From the NCBI GenBank assembly GCA_913052275.1, contig CAJXDX010000099.1:1-6693 (forward strand): a stretch of DNA of 6,693 nt, in the 5' to 3' direction. The notes below the pieces were generated by a model. That model saw only the letters and a list, made by a program, of their open reading frames with translations, was not told the origin of the DNA and searched no databases. This DNA comes from an uncultured Pseudomonadota bacterium. Lineage in GTDB: Bacteria > SAR324 > NAC60-12. A program made the translations under genes and the position numbers. Shown here one piece after another: positions 1 to 6,693 of this stretch (position 1 is its first letter; each line of letters begins with the position of its first letter).

Positions 1-2113
1 TATTTTTGATAAACGGATTCAGAACTATACGTGAAACAGCATGAATAAGAACTGCTTCTCGGTATGTTGGTCCTTTACGAGCTTTCCCTTTGAGATAAAT
101 GGGAGCTTCCATATGAACAAATGGTAGCGGAACAAATTCTGTAAATCCGCGGGTTTCTTGCTGTAAATCCCGTATTCTTAGTAAATGACGGGCCACATGA
201 TAAGTCTCTTCGACATGACCAAACATAATGGTTGCAGTAGTACGGAAACCAGTCTGATGAGCATGCCGCATTATAGATAACCATTCTTTGGTTGAAATCT
301 TGTCGGGACAGATAATTTGCCTTATTTCATCATCTAGGATTTCTGCTGCCGTTCCAGGCAATGTTCCAAGGCCCGAATCACGAAGTTTAATAAGAAAATC
401 TGGAATACTGAGACCAAGGCTCTTGGCACCATGACTGACTTCAAGTGGGGAAAATGCATGAATATGAACTCCTGGAACAGAATCATGAATCGCTTCACAG
501 ATACGGAGATAAGTCTCACCTGTATAAATCGGATGGATACCTCCCTGTAGACAAACTTCTGTAGCCCCTCGGTCCCATGCTTCTCTGGTCCTTGAGACAA
601 TCTCGTTCAGGCTGAGATCATAAGGTTTACCACGCAGGTTCTCAGACATCTTGCCTTTAGAAAATGCGCAAAATCCACATCGGAAATAACATACATTTGT
701 GTAGTTAATGTTTCGATTTACGGTATAAGTCACTTCATCACCTGAAACTTGCTTTCTTAATTCGTTTGCTCTTTCGCAAACCATTTCAAACTCAAGCCCC
801 CTTGCATTTAACAAATGGATTACTTGTTCTTCTTGGATTTTTCCAGAATCCTTAATTTCATGCAAAACAGATCTGACAAGGCTTTCTTTTCTGAATTTCT
901 TTTGAACAGACTTTGATAGAAATTGAGAAGGGAGCACAAAAGATTTACCTGGAGACCAACTATTTTCTCTTGCATAGCCTTGCTGGTCCATTGATTTAAT
1001 GAGATAAGAACTTGCTTTAAGGTCAATCCAATCCCTTGAATTGAGAGCATATTTCGGAAAAACAGGAAGTCTTTCGGTTAGAACTTTTCCGCATTTTTCC
1101 ATAGATTCAGCTAAACTGGCTATTTCTGGCCATGGGGCTTCTGGGTTCACATGGTCTGGGGTCAATGGTGATATCCCCCCCCAATCATTGATACCTGAAT
1201 CCAAAAGGGTTTTTAGGGAACCTAAATTCAAGTTGGGAGGTGTTTGGATGTTCATTTTATGACCGAAGAGAATACGTGCAAGCGCAACAGTCCAGGCTGT
1301 TTCTTCTACTCTTGGTTCTGGACTGTTTGCCATTGGAGTGCCCGGCTTGGCCTTAAAGTTCTGGATTATGATTTCCTGAAGGTGCCCATATTTGTCATGT
1401 AAATCACGCAATGTCAAAAGTGATTTGATTCTTTCTCGTCGAGTCTCTCCAATTCCAATTAGAATTCCCGAAGTGAATGGAATTTTTTCAATTCCGGCAG
1501 CCCTTATTGTCTTGATACGTACGTCCGGTTCCTTATCTGGTGACCCATGATGTGGTCCACCTTTTTTTTGCAAACTAGGGGAAACGCTTTCCAGCATGAG
1601 TCCCTGAGAAACAGAAACTTTTCTTAATTTCTTCAAGTCGTCTCTATACATGACTCCTGCATTAATATGAGGGAGTAAGGATGTTTCCTGCAATACTCTG
1701 CCAGCAATTTCGGAAAGATATGATAAGGTGGAATGGTGTCCTAATTGATTTAAATCTTTTCTTGCCTTTGAATAACGCAGTTCAGGTTTATCACCAAGTG
1801 TAAAAAGAGCTTCCTTACAGCCATATTTTTCACCTTCATGCACAAGCTCCATTACTTCTTCAGGTCTCATATAGCTTTGTTGATTTTGCAGCGGATCCCT
1901 GGAAAAAGTGCAGTAGTGACAAACATCTCGACAAAGTTTTGTCAAAGGAATAAAGATTTTACGAGAATAGGAAATAATATTACCATGACCCCTATCTCGA
2001 ATTTTGGATGCTATTTGGGTAAGAGATTTTAAATTTTTACTACCTGCCAGCAGATAAGCTTCTTCAAAAGTTGGTCTTCGCTCAAAAAATTCATTATGAT
2101 TGTCTGAATTCAT
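1..2113 (-). CDS. fbiC: FO synthase (fused CofG-CofH radical SAM enzyme), C-terminus cut by window edge
   Basis: Makes FO (7,8-didemethyl-8-hydroxy-5-deazariboflavin), the chromophore of coenzyme F420, from tyrosine and 5-amino-6-ribitylaminouracil. The frame is open from ATG 2111-2113 to the left edge: 704 codons without a stop. The N-terminal CofG-like half carries the radical SAM cluster CRDVCHYC (Cys61, 65, 68), followed by KEALFTLGD and GILIGIGET. The CofH-like half carries CYFRCGFC (Cys475, 479, 482), then TEVCLQGGIHP, HIHAFSPLE, GTLPGTAAEILDDE and FTEFVPLPF. Both clusters are Cx3Cx2C and complete, so both half-reactions look competent. Fused FbiC proteins are about 850 residues; from remembered alignment roughly 80-100 C-terminal residues lie outside the window. 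The start is the first ATG after an in-frame stop at 2132-2134; no Shine-Dalgarno is visible. The gene is divergent from the transporter operon. The family call is secure. Confidence 0.96.
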   Translation of the reverse strand, partial: MNSDNHNEFFERRPTFEEAYLLAGSKNLKSLTQIASKIRDRGHGNIISYSRKIFIPLTKLCRDVCHYCTFSRDPLQNQQSYMRPEEVMELVHEGEKYGCKEALFTLGDKPELRYSKARKDLNQLGHHSTLSYLSEIAGRVLQETSLLPHINAGVMYRDDLKKLRKVSVSQGLMLESVSPSLQKKGGPHHGSPDKEPDVRIKTIRAAGIEKIPFTSGILIGIGETRRERIKSLLTLRDLHDKYGHLQEIIIQNFKAKPGTPMANSPEPRVEETAWTVALARILFGHKMNIQTPPNLNLGSLKTLLDSGINDWGGISPLTPDHVNPEAPWPEIASLAESMEKCGKVLTERLPVFPKYALNSRDWIDLKASSYLIKSMDQQGYARENSWSPGKSFVLPSQFLSKSVQKKFRKESLVRSVLHEIKDSGKIQEEQVIHLLNARGLEFEMVCERANELRKQVSGDEVTYTVNRNINYTNVCYFRCGFCAFSKGKMSENLRGKPYDLSLNEIVSRTREAWDRGATEVCLQGGIHPIYTGETYLRICEAIHDSVPGVHIHAFSPLEVSHGAKSLGLSIPDFLIKLRDSGLGTLPGTAAEILDDEIRQIICPDKISTKEWLSIMRHAHQTGFRTTATIMFGHVEETYHVARHLLRIRDLQQETRGFTEFVPLPFVHMEAPIYLKGKARKGPTYREAVLIHAVSRIVLNPFIKN

Positions 2114-2120
2114 ATTTTTT

Positions 2121-2135
2121 TTGAAATATTTTCAA
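2121..2135. repeat. Inverted repeat just upstream of the fbiC start
   Basis: TTGAAA and TTTCAA form perfect 6-base arms around a central TAT. The element ends 8 bases before the fbiC ATG, so in the fbiC transcript it lies where a ribosome binding site would be. It could be a small operator for a dimeric regulator, or a weak hairpin affecting initiation. Both arms are A/T rich and chance occurrence in this region is quite possible. Confidence 0.3.
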
Positions 2136-2178
2136 GTAACATAATTTACTTTTGATAAATTTTTTAAAAATTTATATA

Positions 2179-2208
2179 TTCATAAATTTTCGTTCAATGG
2201 AGCTTCAA
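2179..2208 (-). promoter_or_regulatory. Weak candidate promoter for fbiC
   Basis: Read on the minus strand, TTGAAG (2203-2208) and TATGAA (2179-2184) are separated by 18 bases, each resembling the sigma70 -35 and -10 hexamers in four of six positions. Transcription would start near 2172, giving a leader of about 60 bases before the fbiC ATG. A competing -35-like TTGAAC lies at 2192-2197. The AT-rich background makes such matches common, so this is tentative. Confidence 0.22.
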
Positions 2209-2500
2209 TATTAAAGGATTAATCTAGAGATTTTAATTACAGATGTTAAGACCTAGTCATGTTTTTTTCACACTATAGTATGTACAGGTGATGTATGTAA
2301 TTAAACATTTATCGATGGTTAAAACAAATTATAATTTAAATTAAACGATTCTTAATAAAACGGGACAATATTACTATTCAAAATAAAAAAATCTTTGGTT
2401 CGATGATCTGAATGAATTAGATACTGCAACGATGCTGAGCAAACAAGATATAACCAGTACTTACAGTAAATCTAACTTCAAATAATTCAATCAGCTTTAC

Positions 2501-2529
2501 TTGATTTTAGCATTGATTCTGTTTATTAT
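2501..2529 (+). promoter_or_regulatory. Candidate sigma70-type promoter for the transporter operon
   Basis: TTGATT (2501-2506) matches TTGACA in four of six positions, and TATTAT (2524-2529) matches TATAAT in five of six, with the ideal 17-base spacer. A transcript starting near 2536 would have a leader of about 150 bases before the permease ATG at 2688. It is the best promoter-like match I found on the plus strand of this intergenic region. No operator is recognisable next to it. Confidence 0.42.
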
Positions 2530-2611
2530 CCTGCATAAAGCTCTCTATCTGGAGGGTGGGGTTAAATTTCTTGGTAATTAAGGTGTTGGACACGGGAAAA
2601 ATATACTTCAT

Positions 2612-2634
2612 CAAAAAGTGTGGGAGCTTTTTTG
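2612..2634 (+). other. Weak terminator-like hairpin in the transporter leader
   Basis: AAAAAG (2613-2618) can pair with CTTTTT (2627-2632) around an eight-base loop, TGTGGGAG, and the right arm runs into further Ts. It lies about 55 bases before the permease ATG and downstream of the candidate promoter. The stem is nearly all A-T, so it is much weaker than a normal intrinsic terminator. It could be a weak attenuator or simply an AT-rich coincidence. Confidence 0.18.
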
Positions 2635-2687
2635 TTTTGGATAAGTCATTTTAGTCAAACAAAATTTTGCAACATTTCATTTCAGAT

Positions 2688-3659
2688 ATGGAATCTTCAT
2701 CTTCAGGAATACGAGAGAATAAAGGTCTTAGATTTCAGGAATTTATCACAGGCTATGGTGTCTATCTGGCTCTTGTAATACTTTTGATTGTTGCTGCGCT
2801 GATTACACCAAATTTGTTTGAAAAGGAAACACTTGCAGTTATGTTCAGGCAGTGTGCACAACTTGGCATAATTGCGATTGGCCAGACTATGGTGATGCTT
2901 GTTGCTGGATTAGACCTGTCAGTAGGTGGAGTCATTGTAATGACTTCCATAGTTGTTGCGGAAGTTAGTAACGGCAAGGACGAAATGATTCCCATCGCAA
3001 TCCTCACGGCATTAATATTTGGCATGTTAGTCGGGCTTGGTAATGGATTATTGATCACTAAGCGTAAAGTTCCTCCGCTTGTGGCTACCTTGGTAATGCT
3101 TTTCCTAGTTCAAGGTGCACACCAGGCCTTCACTAGAGGTGTGCCTGGTGGATTCGTTCCTGAAGCCATGGGAATTGTTAATCAATCATGGGGGTTCATT
3201 TCCATTCCATTGATGGTCTGGATCGGGCTAAACATAGTGTTTATTGTTATTTTAAACGGTACATCCTATGGACGCAGGATTTATGCTACAGGTAGTAATC
3301 CTGAAGCAGCAAGACTTACCGGAATTCCAGTTAATCTAATTAAGATCTCAGTTTATGTTTTAGCTAGTGGGCTTGCGGTAATATCCGGTGTTATTTTGAC
3401 TGGATATGTTGGCTACGTGGACCGTTTTATTGCTACTGGTTTTGATCTCGACTCAATTGCAGCTGCGGTTGTTGGCGGGACTGCATTTTTTGGAGGAAAA
3501 GGCGGCTTAGTAGGAACAATTGCCGGAGTTTTGATCATTCAGATCCTGAGCACGATGGTTGTACTGATCGGTTTGGAAATTGAAACACAGTTCATAATTA
3601 AGGGTATTGTCATTCTGGCAGCAGTTTCACTATATGGCCTGGCTCGAAAAAACCATTAG
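2688..3659 (+). CDS. ABC sugar-type transporter permease (RbsC-like, CUT2 class), first subunit
   Basis: Inner-membrane subunit of an ABC importer, BPD_transp_2 family. With the ATG at 2688 the protein has 323 residues, typical for RbsC-like permeases. Family hallmarks are GLDLSVGG at about 74-81, GRRIYATGSNPEAARLTGI at 195-213 (the cytoplasmic loop that contacts the ATPase) and VVGGTAFFGGKG at 261-272. Hydrophobic segments lie near 22-40, 57-73, 79-93, 101-124, 130-146, 171-190, 217-240, 273-297 and 301-316. The GLDLSVG motif fits the monosaccharide class and not the nucleoside (NupB-like) branch. A TTG at 2667 would add seven residues, but neither start has a Shine-Dalgarno, so I prefer the ATG. 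It is first in the operon, 55 bases before the ATPase gene, and probably pairs with the second permease as a heterodimer. Substrate unknown. Confidence 0.92.
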   Translation: MESSSSGIRENKGLRFQEFITGYGVYLALVILLIVAALITPNLFEKETLAVMFRQCAQLGIIAIGQTMVMLVAGLDLSVGGVIVMTSIVVAEVSNGKDEMIPIAILTALIFGMLVGLGNGLLITKRKVPPLVATLVMLFLVQGAHQAFTRGVPGGFVPEAMGIVNQSWGFISIPLMVWIGLNIVFIVILNGTSYGRRIYATGSNPEAARLTGIPVNLIKISVYVLASGLAVISGVILTGYVGYVDRFIATGFDLDSIAAAVVGGTAFFGGKGGLVGTIAGVLIIQILSTMVVLIGLEIETQFIIKGIVILAAVSLYGLARKNH

Positions 3660-3714
3660 CATATGAATATTAGTTGCTGTAGATGAATTATTTCTAGAAC
3701 AAAATATTTACTTG

Positions 3715-5214
3715 ATGAATCAAACAGAATCCAAATACATTCTAGAAATGCACCACATCTCAAAGTCATTTGGTGGTGTCAGCGCACTGCAGGATGTTTC
3801 ATTTAAATGCAGTCCAGGAACTGTTCATGCTTTAGTTGGAGAAAACGGTGCGGGAAAGTCAACACTTATCAAGATACTGTCCGGTGCTTTGAAAGCAGAT
3901 AGCGGCGAGATCATATTTAAAGGTAAAAATCATTCAAGCTTTTCAACTCGAGAAGCATTGAACCAGGGCATCAGTGTAATTTATCAGGAATTAGCCTTGG
4001 TTTTACAGATGACTGTTGCAGAAAATATTTTCCTAGGCCGAGAGCCGAGAAATGCATTTGGTCTGGTAGACCAGGTACGACTCAGGTCAGCAGCTCAAGA
4101 TCTTCTTGAGCAATTAGGAATCAAGATTGACCTGGACATGGAAGTTGGTGACCTAAGTGTGGCTTATCAGCAAATGATTGAAATTGCCAAAGCTTTATCA
4201 AAGAATGCTGATTTGATTGTCATGGATGAACCTTCTGCAATCCTTGCAGGATCGGAGCTGGAACAACTTTTCAAAATCATTCAGTCCCTAGTTAAAGGAG
4301 GTGTGTCCGTCATTTACATTTCTCATCGTCTTGAAGAGGTTTTTAAAATTGCTGATGTTGTGAGTGTCCTGAAGGATGGTCAACTTGTTGATACAAAACC
4401 TATTAAAGAACTTGACCGATCTCAATTGGTTAGGATGATGGTAGGACGTTCATTAGAAGAGGTTTTTCCAGTATCAACTCATCAGCCAGAGGATATTATT
4501 CTCGAGGCAAAGAATATTTCAACAGATACCATTCTTAACCAAGTAAGTCTTTATATCCGTAAAGGGGAAATAGTTGGTTTGGCAGGAATGGTGGGTTCCG
4601 GAAGAACTGAATTGGCACGAGCTCTTTTTGGTGCAGATATGCTGGCTTCCGGAAGTATATCTCTAAAAGGGAAGCAAATTTTTTTAAACAATCCATCAGA
4701 TGCAATTAAGAAAAAAGTATCCCTTGTTCCAGAAGATAGAAAACAGCAGGGACTTTTTATCGGATTGCCAATCAGGAATAATATCTCCATGTCCATTTTA
4801 CGAAACATTTCTCTGTGGGGATTTTTGAACTGGAAGAAAGAAAAAGAGATTGTTGAACTAGCCAGGAAAAAACATTCAATAGCAATGGTATCTGGGAACC
4901 AAGAGATTCAATTCCTCAGTGGAGGCAACCAGCAAAAGGTGGTGCTTGCTAAATGGCTTCAAACCAGACCAGAAGTTATCATCATGGATGAACCTACACG
5001 AGGTATAGACGTTGGCGCAAAATTCGAAATATATCAACTTATGCGCCAATTGAATAAGGCGGGGATTGCGATACTGATGATTTCATCAGAACTCATAGAA
5101 ATTCTTGGAATGAGTGATCGAATTCTTGTTATGAAAGAAGGAAGTATAGTTGCTGAGCTTCAATCTTCTGAGACTTCAGAAGAACAAATTATTGAATATG
5201 CAACGACAAAATAG
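3715..5214 (+). CDS. ABC sugar-type transporter ATPase with two nucleotide-binding domains (RbsA/MglA-like)
   Basis: Cytoplasmic ATPase that powers the importer; 499 residues, the normal length for the tandem RbsA/MglA/XylG class. Domain 1: Walker A GENGAGKST (42-50), Q-loop YQE (Gln91), signature LSVAYQQM (147-154), Walker B LIVMDEPS with Glu172, and H-loop His204. Domain 2: GMVGSGRTE (291-299), where Arg297 replaces the Walker A lysine; signature LSGGNQQ (401-407); Walker B VIIMDEPTRGIDVGAK (421-436); and ISSE (456-459) where the H-loop histidine would be. The altered second Walker A and H-loop are usual in this family, suggesting site asymmetry and not decay. ATG 3715 is preferred to the TTG immediately before it. 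It sits between two permease genes, so the order is permease-ATPase-permease. No Shine-Dalgarno is seen. The ligand cannot be inferred from this subunit. Confidence 0.95.
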   Translation: MNQTESKYILEMHHISKSFGGVSALQDVSFKCSPGTVHALVGENGAGKSTLIKILSGALKADSGEIIFKGKNHSSFSTREALNQGISVIYQELALVLQMTVAENIFLGREPRNAFGLVDQVRLRSAAQDLLEQLGIKIDLDMEVGDLSVAYQQMIEIAKALSKNADLIVMDEPSAILAGSELEQLFKIIQSLVKGGVSVIYISHRLEEVFKIADVVSVLKDGQLVDTKPIKELDRSQLVRMMVGRSLEEVFPVSTHQPEDIILEAKNISTDTILNQVSLYIRKGEIVGLAGMVGSGRTELARALFGADMLASGSISLKGKQIFLNNPSDAIKKKVSLVPEDRKQQGLFIGLPIRNNISMSILRNISLWGFLNWKKEKEIVELARKKHSIAMVSGNQEIQFLSGGNQQKVVLAKWLQTRPEVIIMDEPTRGIDVGAKFEIYQLMRQLNKAGIAILMISSELIEILGMSDRILVMKEGSIVAELQSSETSEEQIIEYATTK

Positions 5215-5254
5215 ATTAGCAACCTGATTATGATTTATTATTAAATCGAAACCT

Positions 5255-6214
5255 ATGAAAAGATCATTTTTTCAGAAACATTCTCTGATTCTTGTTGTTT
5301 ATGGATTGATTATGATTTTGATGCTCATTGGTACATTCAATTCCGAACGTTTCCTGTCTCTTCGAAATTTAACAAATGTATTTAGACAGGCAGCGTATCT
5401 AGGTACTGCTGCTTTGGGTGAAATGTTAGTGATTCTTACAGCTGGAATTGATCTTTCAATAGGTTCCCTGGTCAAACTGTGTGTACTTGTTTCAGCGATC
5501 GTAATGGACGGCAATCCAGACAATGTTTGGATTGCCGTATTATTGACTCTTGGAATTGGACTTCTGGTCGGTTTAATCCATGCCTTTTTGATCAATGAAC
5601 TTAACCTTTCTCCTTTCGTTGTAACTTTTGCATCTCTCTTCATTCTTAAGGGAATTTCCCTAACCATTACAACCAAACCAATTGGTCGGGCAAGTAGGGA
5701 TTTTCTCATGCTCTACAGCCAGAAATTTTTGGGTGTACCAATCATTATTTATTATTTTATTTTTATTACACTCCTGATAATGTTTCTATTAAGAAAGACA
5801 GTGTTTGGAAAACATATTTATGCTATAGGGGGGAACCTTTCAGTAGCAGAGTTATCTGGAATTCAAATTAAAAAAGTACGTTATGGAGTCTATTCGCTAT
5901 GCAGTGTACTTGCTGCTTCAACAGGTTTGCTCTGGCTGATGCGAATGGGGGTCGGAGATCCGGTGATTGGGAAAGAATTGGAACTGAATGCTATTATTGC
6001 CGTAGTAATTGGAGGTACAAGCCTTTTCGGTGGTCGTGGGACTGTTACCGGTGTTATTGGAGGGATACTTCTATTGACATTCACTGACAACCTGTTGGTT
6101 GTTCTTGGAGTCAGTCAATTCATTAGTGGGCTTGTCAAAGGAATCATTTTTGTTGCTGCTGTTGCTCTGTATAAACAACAAGACAGGTCTAGGGGAGCAC
6201 ATTCAGGTCCATGA
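5255..6214 (+). CDS. ABC sugar-type transporter permease (RbsC-like, CUT2 class), second subunit
   Basis: Second membrane subunit, 319 residues, same BPD_transp_2 family as the first permease but clearly a diverged paralogue and not a recent copy. Hallmarks are GIDLSIGS (64-71), GKHIYAIGGNLSVAELSGI (185-203), the ATPase-contacting loop, and VIGGTSLFGGRG (251-262). Hydrophobic segments lie near 10-27, 48-63, 72-84, 91-112, 120-137, 161-179, 210-228, 246-255, 264-285 and 289-306. The ATG at 5255 follows the ATPase stop by 40 bases and has no Shine-Dalgarno. Two distinct permeases served by one tandem ATPase recall YtfT/YjfF, RhaP/RhaQ and LsrC/LsrD, so a heterodimer is likely. The C-terminal tail after residue 307 is short and polar. 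The stop lies 13 bases from the convergent hydrolase stop, with no evident terminator between them. Confidence 0.92.
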   Translation: MKRSFFQKHSLILVVYGLIMILMLIGTFNSERFLSLRNLTNVFRQAAYLGTAALGEMLVILTAGIDLSIGSLVKLCVLVSAIVMDGNPDNVWIAVLLTLGIGLLVGLIHAFLINELNLSPFVVTFASLFILKGISLTITTKPIGRASRDFLMLYSQKFLGVPIIIYYFIFITLLIMFLLRKTVFGKHIYAIGGNLSVAELSGIQIKKVRYGVYSLCSVLAASTGLLWLMRMGVGDPVIGKELELNAIIAVVIGGTSLFGGRGTVTGVIGGILLLTFTDNLLVVLGVSQFISGLVKGIIFVAAVALYKQQDRSRGAHSGP

Positions 6215-6227
6215 ACGACAAAATTTT

Positions 6228-6693
6228 TTATACAATATTGGGAGGAATACCTAATTTCCGGAAGTAATCCGCAGCCTGATTCACATGTGATTTTCCATTA
6301 TTAAGAGAAATCTGCAAATGGCCTGGAAGCAGGGCATCAAAATCTAATTCCTCTATTTTAAAAATTGAATCAGCATAAACATCAATTTTACAGTCATGGA
6401 TGTTTTGAAGCAGGATTTTTCCTCCCCAAAATACCATATCCCCACCGAACAGATATTTCCTTTCTCCTCCGCTTAATAGAAAGCTTAAATGTCCTTCACA
6501 ATGACCAGGAGTTTCAAAGGTTTCCATAGTTAAACTGCCTATCTGAACTATGTCACCCTCTGAAAGTTCTACATCCACTTCACAAGGCTTCAATGTAAAA
6601 TCTTCTGGATAGAAGCCGACGGCTTTACCAACATCCAGTGAGGCAGCCTTCTCATCACCATTTCTGATCTGTGTCGCCACAGATTTTGCAGCA
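6228..6693 (-). CDS. Metallo-beta-lactamase-fold hydrolase, N-terminus cut by window edge
   Basis: The C-terminal part (154 codons) of an MBL-fold metallohydrolase. The frame stays open to the right edge, so the true start is outside; the GTG codon at 6678-6680 is internal and should not be taken as the start. Three of the usual metal-ligand positions are visible: His in TPGHCEGH (codon 6501-6503), Asp in FGGDMVF (6438-6440) and His in LLPGH (6318-6320). The first ligand motif, HxHxDH, normally lies nearer the N-terminus and would be beyond the edge. The pattern TPGH...GD...PGH fits the glyoxalase II-like branch, which includes thioesterases, quinolinases and many uncharacterised enzymes, so the substrate cannot be named. 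It is convergent with the transporter operon and probably belongs to a separate transcription unit entering from the right. Confidence 0.87.
   Translation of the reverse strand, partial: AAKSVATQIRNGDEKAASLDVGKAVGFYPEDFTLKPCEVDVELSEGDIVQIGSLTMETFETPGHCEGHLSFLLSGGERKYLFGGDMVFWGGKILLQNIHDCKIDVYADSIFKIEELDFDALLPGHLQISLNNGKSHVNQAADYFRKLGIPPNIV

Larger units (their letters stand above)
2114..2687. other. Long AT-rich divergent intergenic region
   Basis: This stretch of about 570 bp separates the divergent starts of fbiC and the first permease gene. It is clearly richer in A+T than the genes on either side. I find no convincing gene in it. The best reading frame runs 2387-2581 on the plus strand, is interrupted by a TAA at 2483-2485, and after that stop encodes a short hydrophobic stretch; it resembles no family I know. 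It contains AT palindromes such as AATTTAAATT (2333-2342) and ACTATAGT (2272-2279), and an 8-base direct repeat AATTAAAC at 2299-2306 and 2339-2346, spaced 40 bp; in such AT-rich DNA these may be chance. No tRNA-like or riboswitch-like fold is recognised. Candidate promoters and hairpins are listed separately. Confidence 0.7.

Noticed and set aside
1041..2032. Short plus-strand ORFs opposite fbiC (1041-1262, 1838-2032)
   Set aside because: They lie antisense to an intact radical SAM reading frame and encode nothing recognisable.
1..2113. fbiC as a broken gene, because only short minus-strand ORFs with both start and stop fall inside it
   Set aside because: Manual translation from ATG 2113 gives one continuous frame to the window edge with all motifs in order; it lacks a stop only because the window ends.
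2432..2485. 17-codon ORF starting ATG CTG AGC
   Set aside because: Too short, no ribosome binding site, no recognisable leader-peptide feature such as repeated regulatory codons.
2387..2581. Possible decayed small gene with a hydrophobic C-terminal stretch in the intergenic region
   Set aside because: The frame is short, has a TAA at 2483-2485, and its reading resembles no known family, including binding proteins; the hydrophobic part overlaps the best promoter candidate.
2667..2687. TTG start for the first permease, seven codons upstream of the ATG
   Set aside because: No Shine-Dalgarno supports it; the ATG at 2688 gives a normal family length. It cannot be fully excluded, as the frame is open back to a TAG at 2652-2654.
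2114..2687. CRISPR array, tRNA or mobile-element end in the long intergenic region
   Set aside because: No regularly spaced repeats, no cloverleaf-like segments, and no terminal inverted repeats or transposase fragments were seen.
4153..4254. Non-consensus signature LSVAYQQ and the following DEPSAIL stretch in the first ATPase domain as a sign of lost function
   Set aside because: Variants of this type (LSVAQQQ, DEPTAVL) are familiar in sugar-type tandem ATPases; Walker A lysine, catalytic Glu172 and His204 are all present.
4585..4611. Loss of the Walker A lysine in the second ATPase domain as degeneration
   Set aside because: Arg in GxVGSGRTE is the normal state of the second domain in RbsA/MglA-like ATPases.
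5299..5709. 136-codon minus-strand ORF opposite the second permease
   Set aside because: Antisense shadow of a gene with clear family motifs; its own translation has no recognisable domain.

Overview
The window looks like an ordinary bacterial chromosome fragment of low G+C (roughly 40% by eye; not computed). It holds four protein families in five segments: a large fused FO synthase gene (FbiC type, coenzyme F420 biosynthesis) on the minus strand running off the left edge; a long AT-rich divergent intergenic region; a plus-strand cluster of three genes encoding an ABC importer of the monosaccharide (CUT2, RbsA/RbsC-like) class in the order permease - two-domain ATPase - permease; and the 3' part of a minus-strand metallo-beta-lactamase-fold hydrolase running off the right edge. 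I see no RNA genes, mobile elements or CRISPR arrays.

Layout: 1-2113 (minus) is one uninterrupted reading frame of 704 visible codons with both radical-SAM cysteine clusters, lacking only its C-terminal tail. 2114-2687 is non-coding as far as I can see, with one good sigma70-like promoter candidate facing the transporter (2501-2529), a weaker one facing fbiC, a small inverted repeat just before the fbiC start, and a weak A/T hairpin in the transporter leader. 2688-3659, 3715-5214 and 5255-6214 form the importer operon. It ends 13 bp from the convergent stop codon of the hydrolase (6228-6693).

How the genes fit together: the importer has two different membrane subunits, suggesting a heterodimeric channel driven by one 499-residue tandem ATPase, as in the YtfT/YjfF, RhaP/RhaQ and LsrC/LsrD systems. 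No periplasmic or lipoprotein substrate-binding protein is encoded here, and both ends of the operon are closed by genes on the other strand, so the receptor must lie elsewhere or be missing. The substrate cannot be read from the sequence. FO synthase is functionally unrelated at first sight and shares only the divergent control region.

Organism: a fused FbiC is known from Actinobacteria, Chloroflexi and some Proteobacteria and related uncultured lineages. The low G+C argues against typical high-G+C Actinobacteria. None of the four visible gene starts has a recognisable Shine-Dalgarno sequence, which hints at a lineage relying on non-SD initiation. An uncultured, possibly marine lineage (for example SAR202-like Chloroflexi or SAR324) is a guess only. 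I found no convincing new system; the most notable points are the receptor-less transporter, its unusual gene order and its head-to-head placement with an F420 gene.
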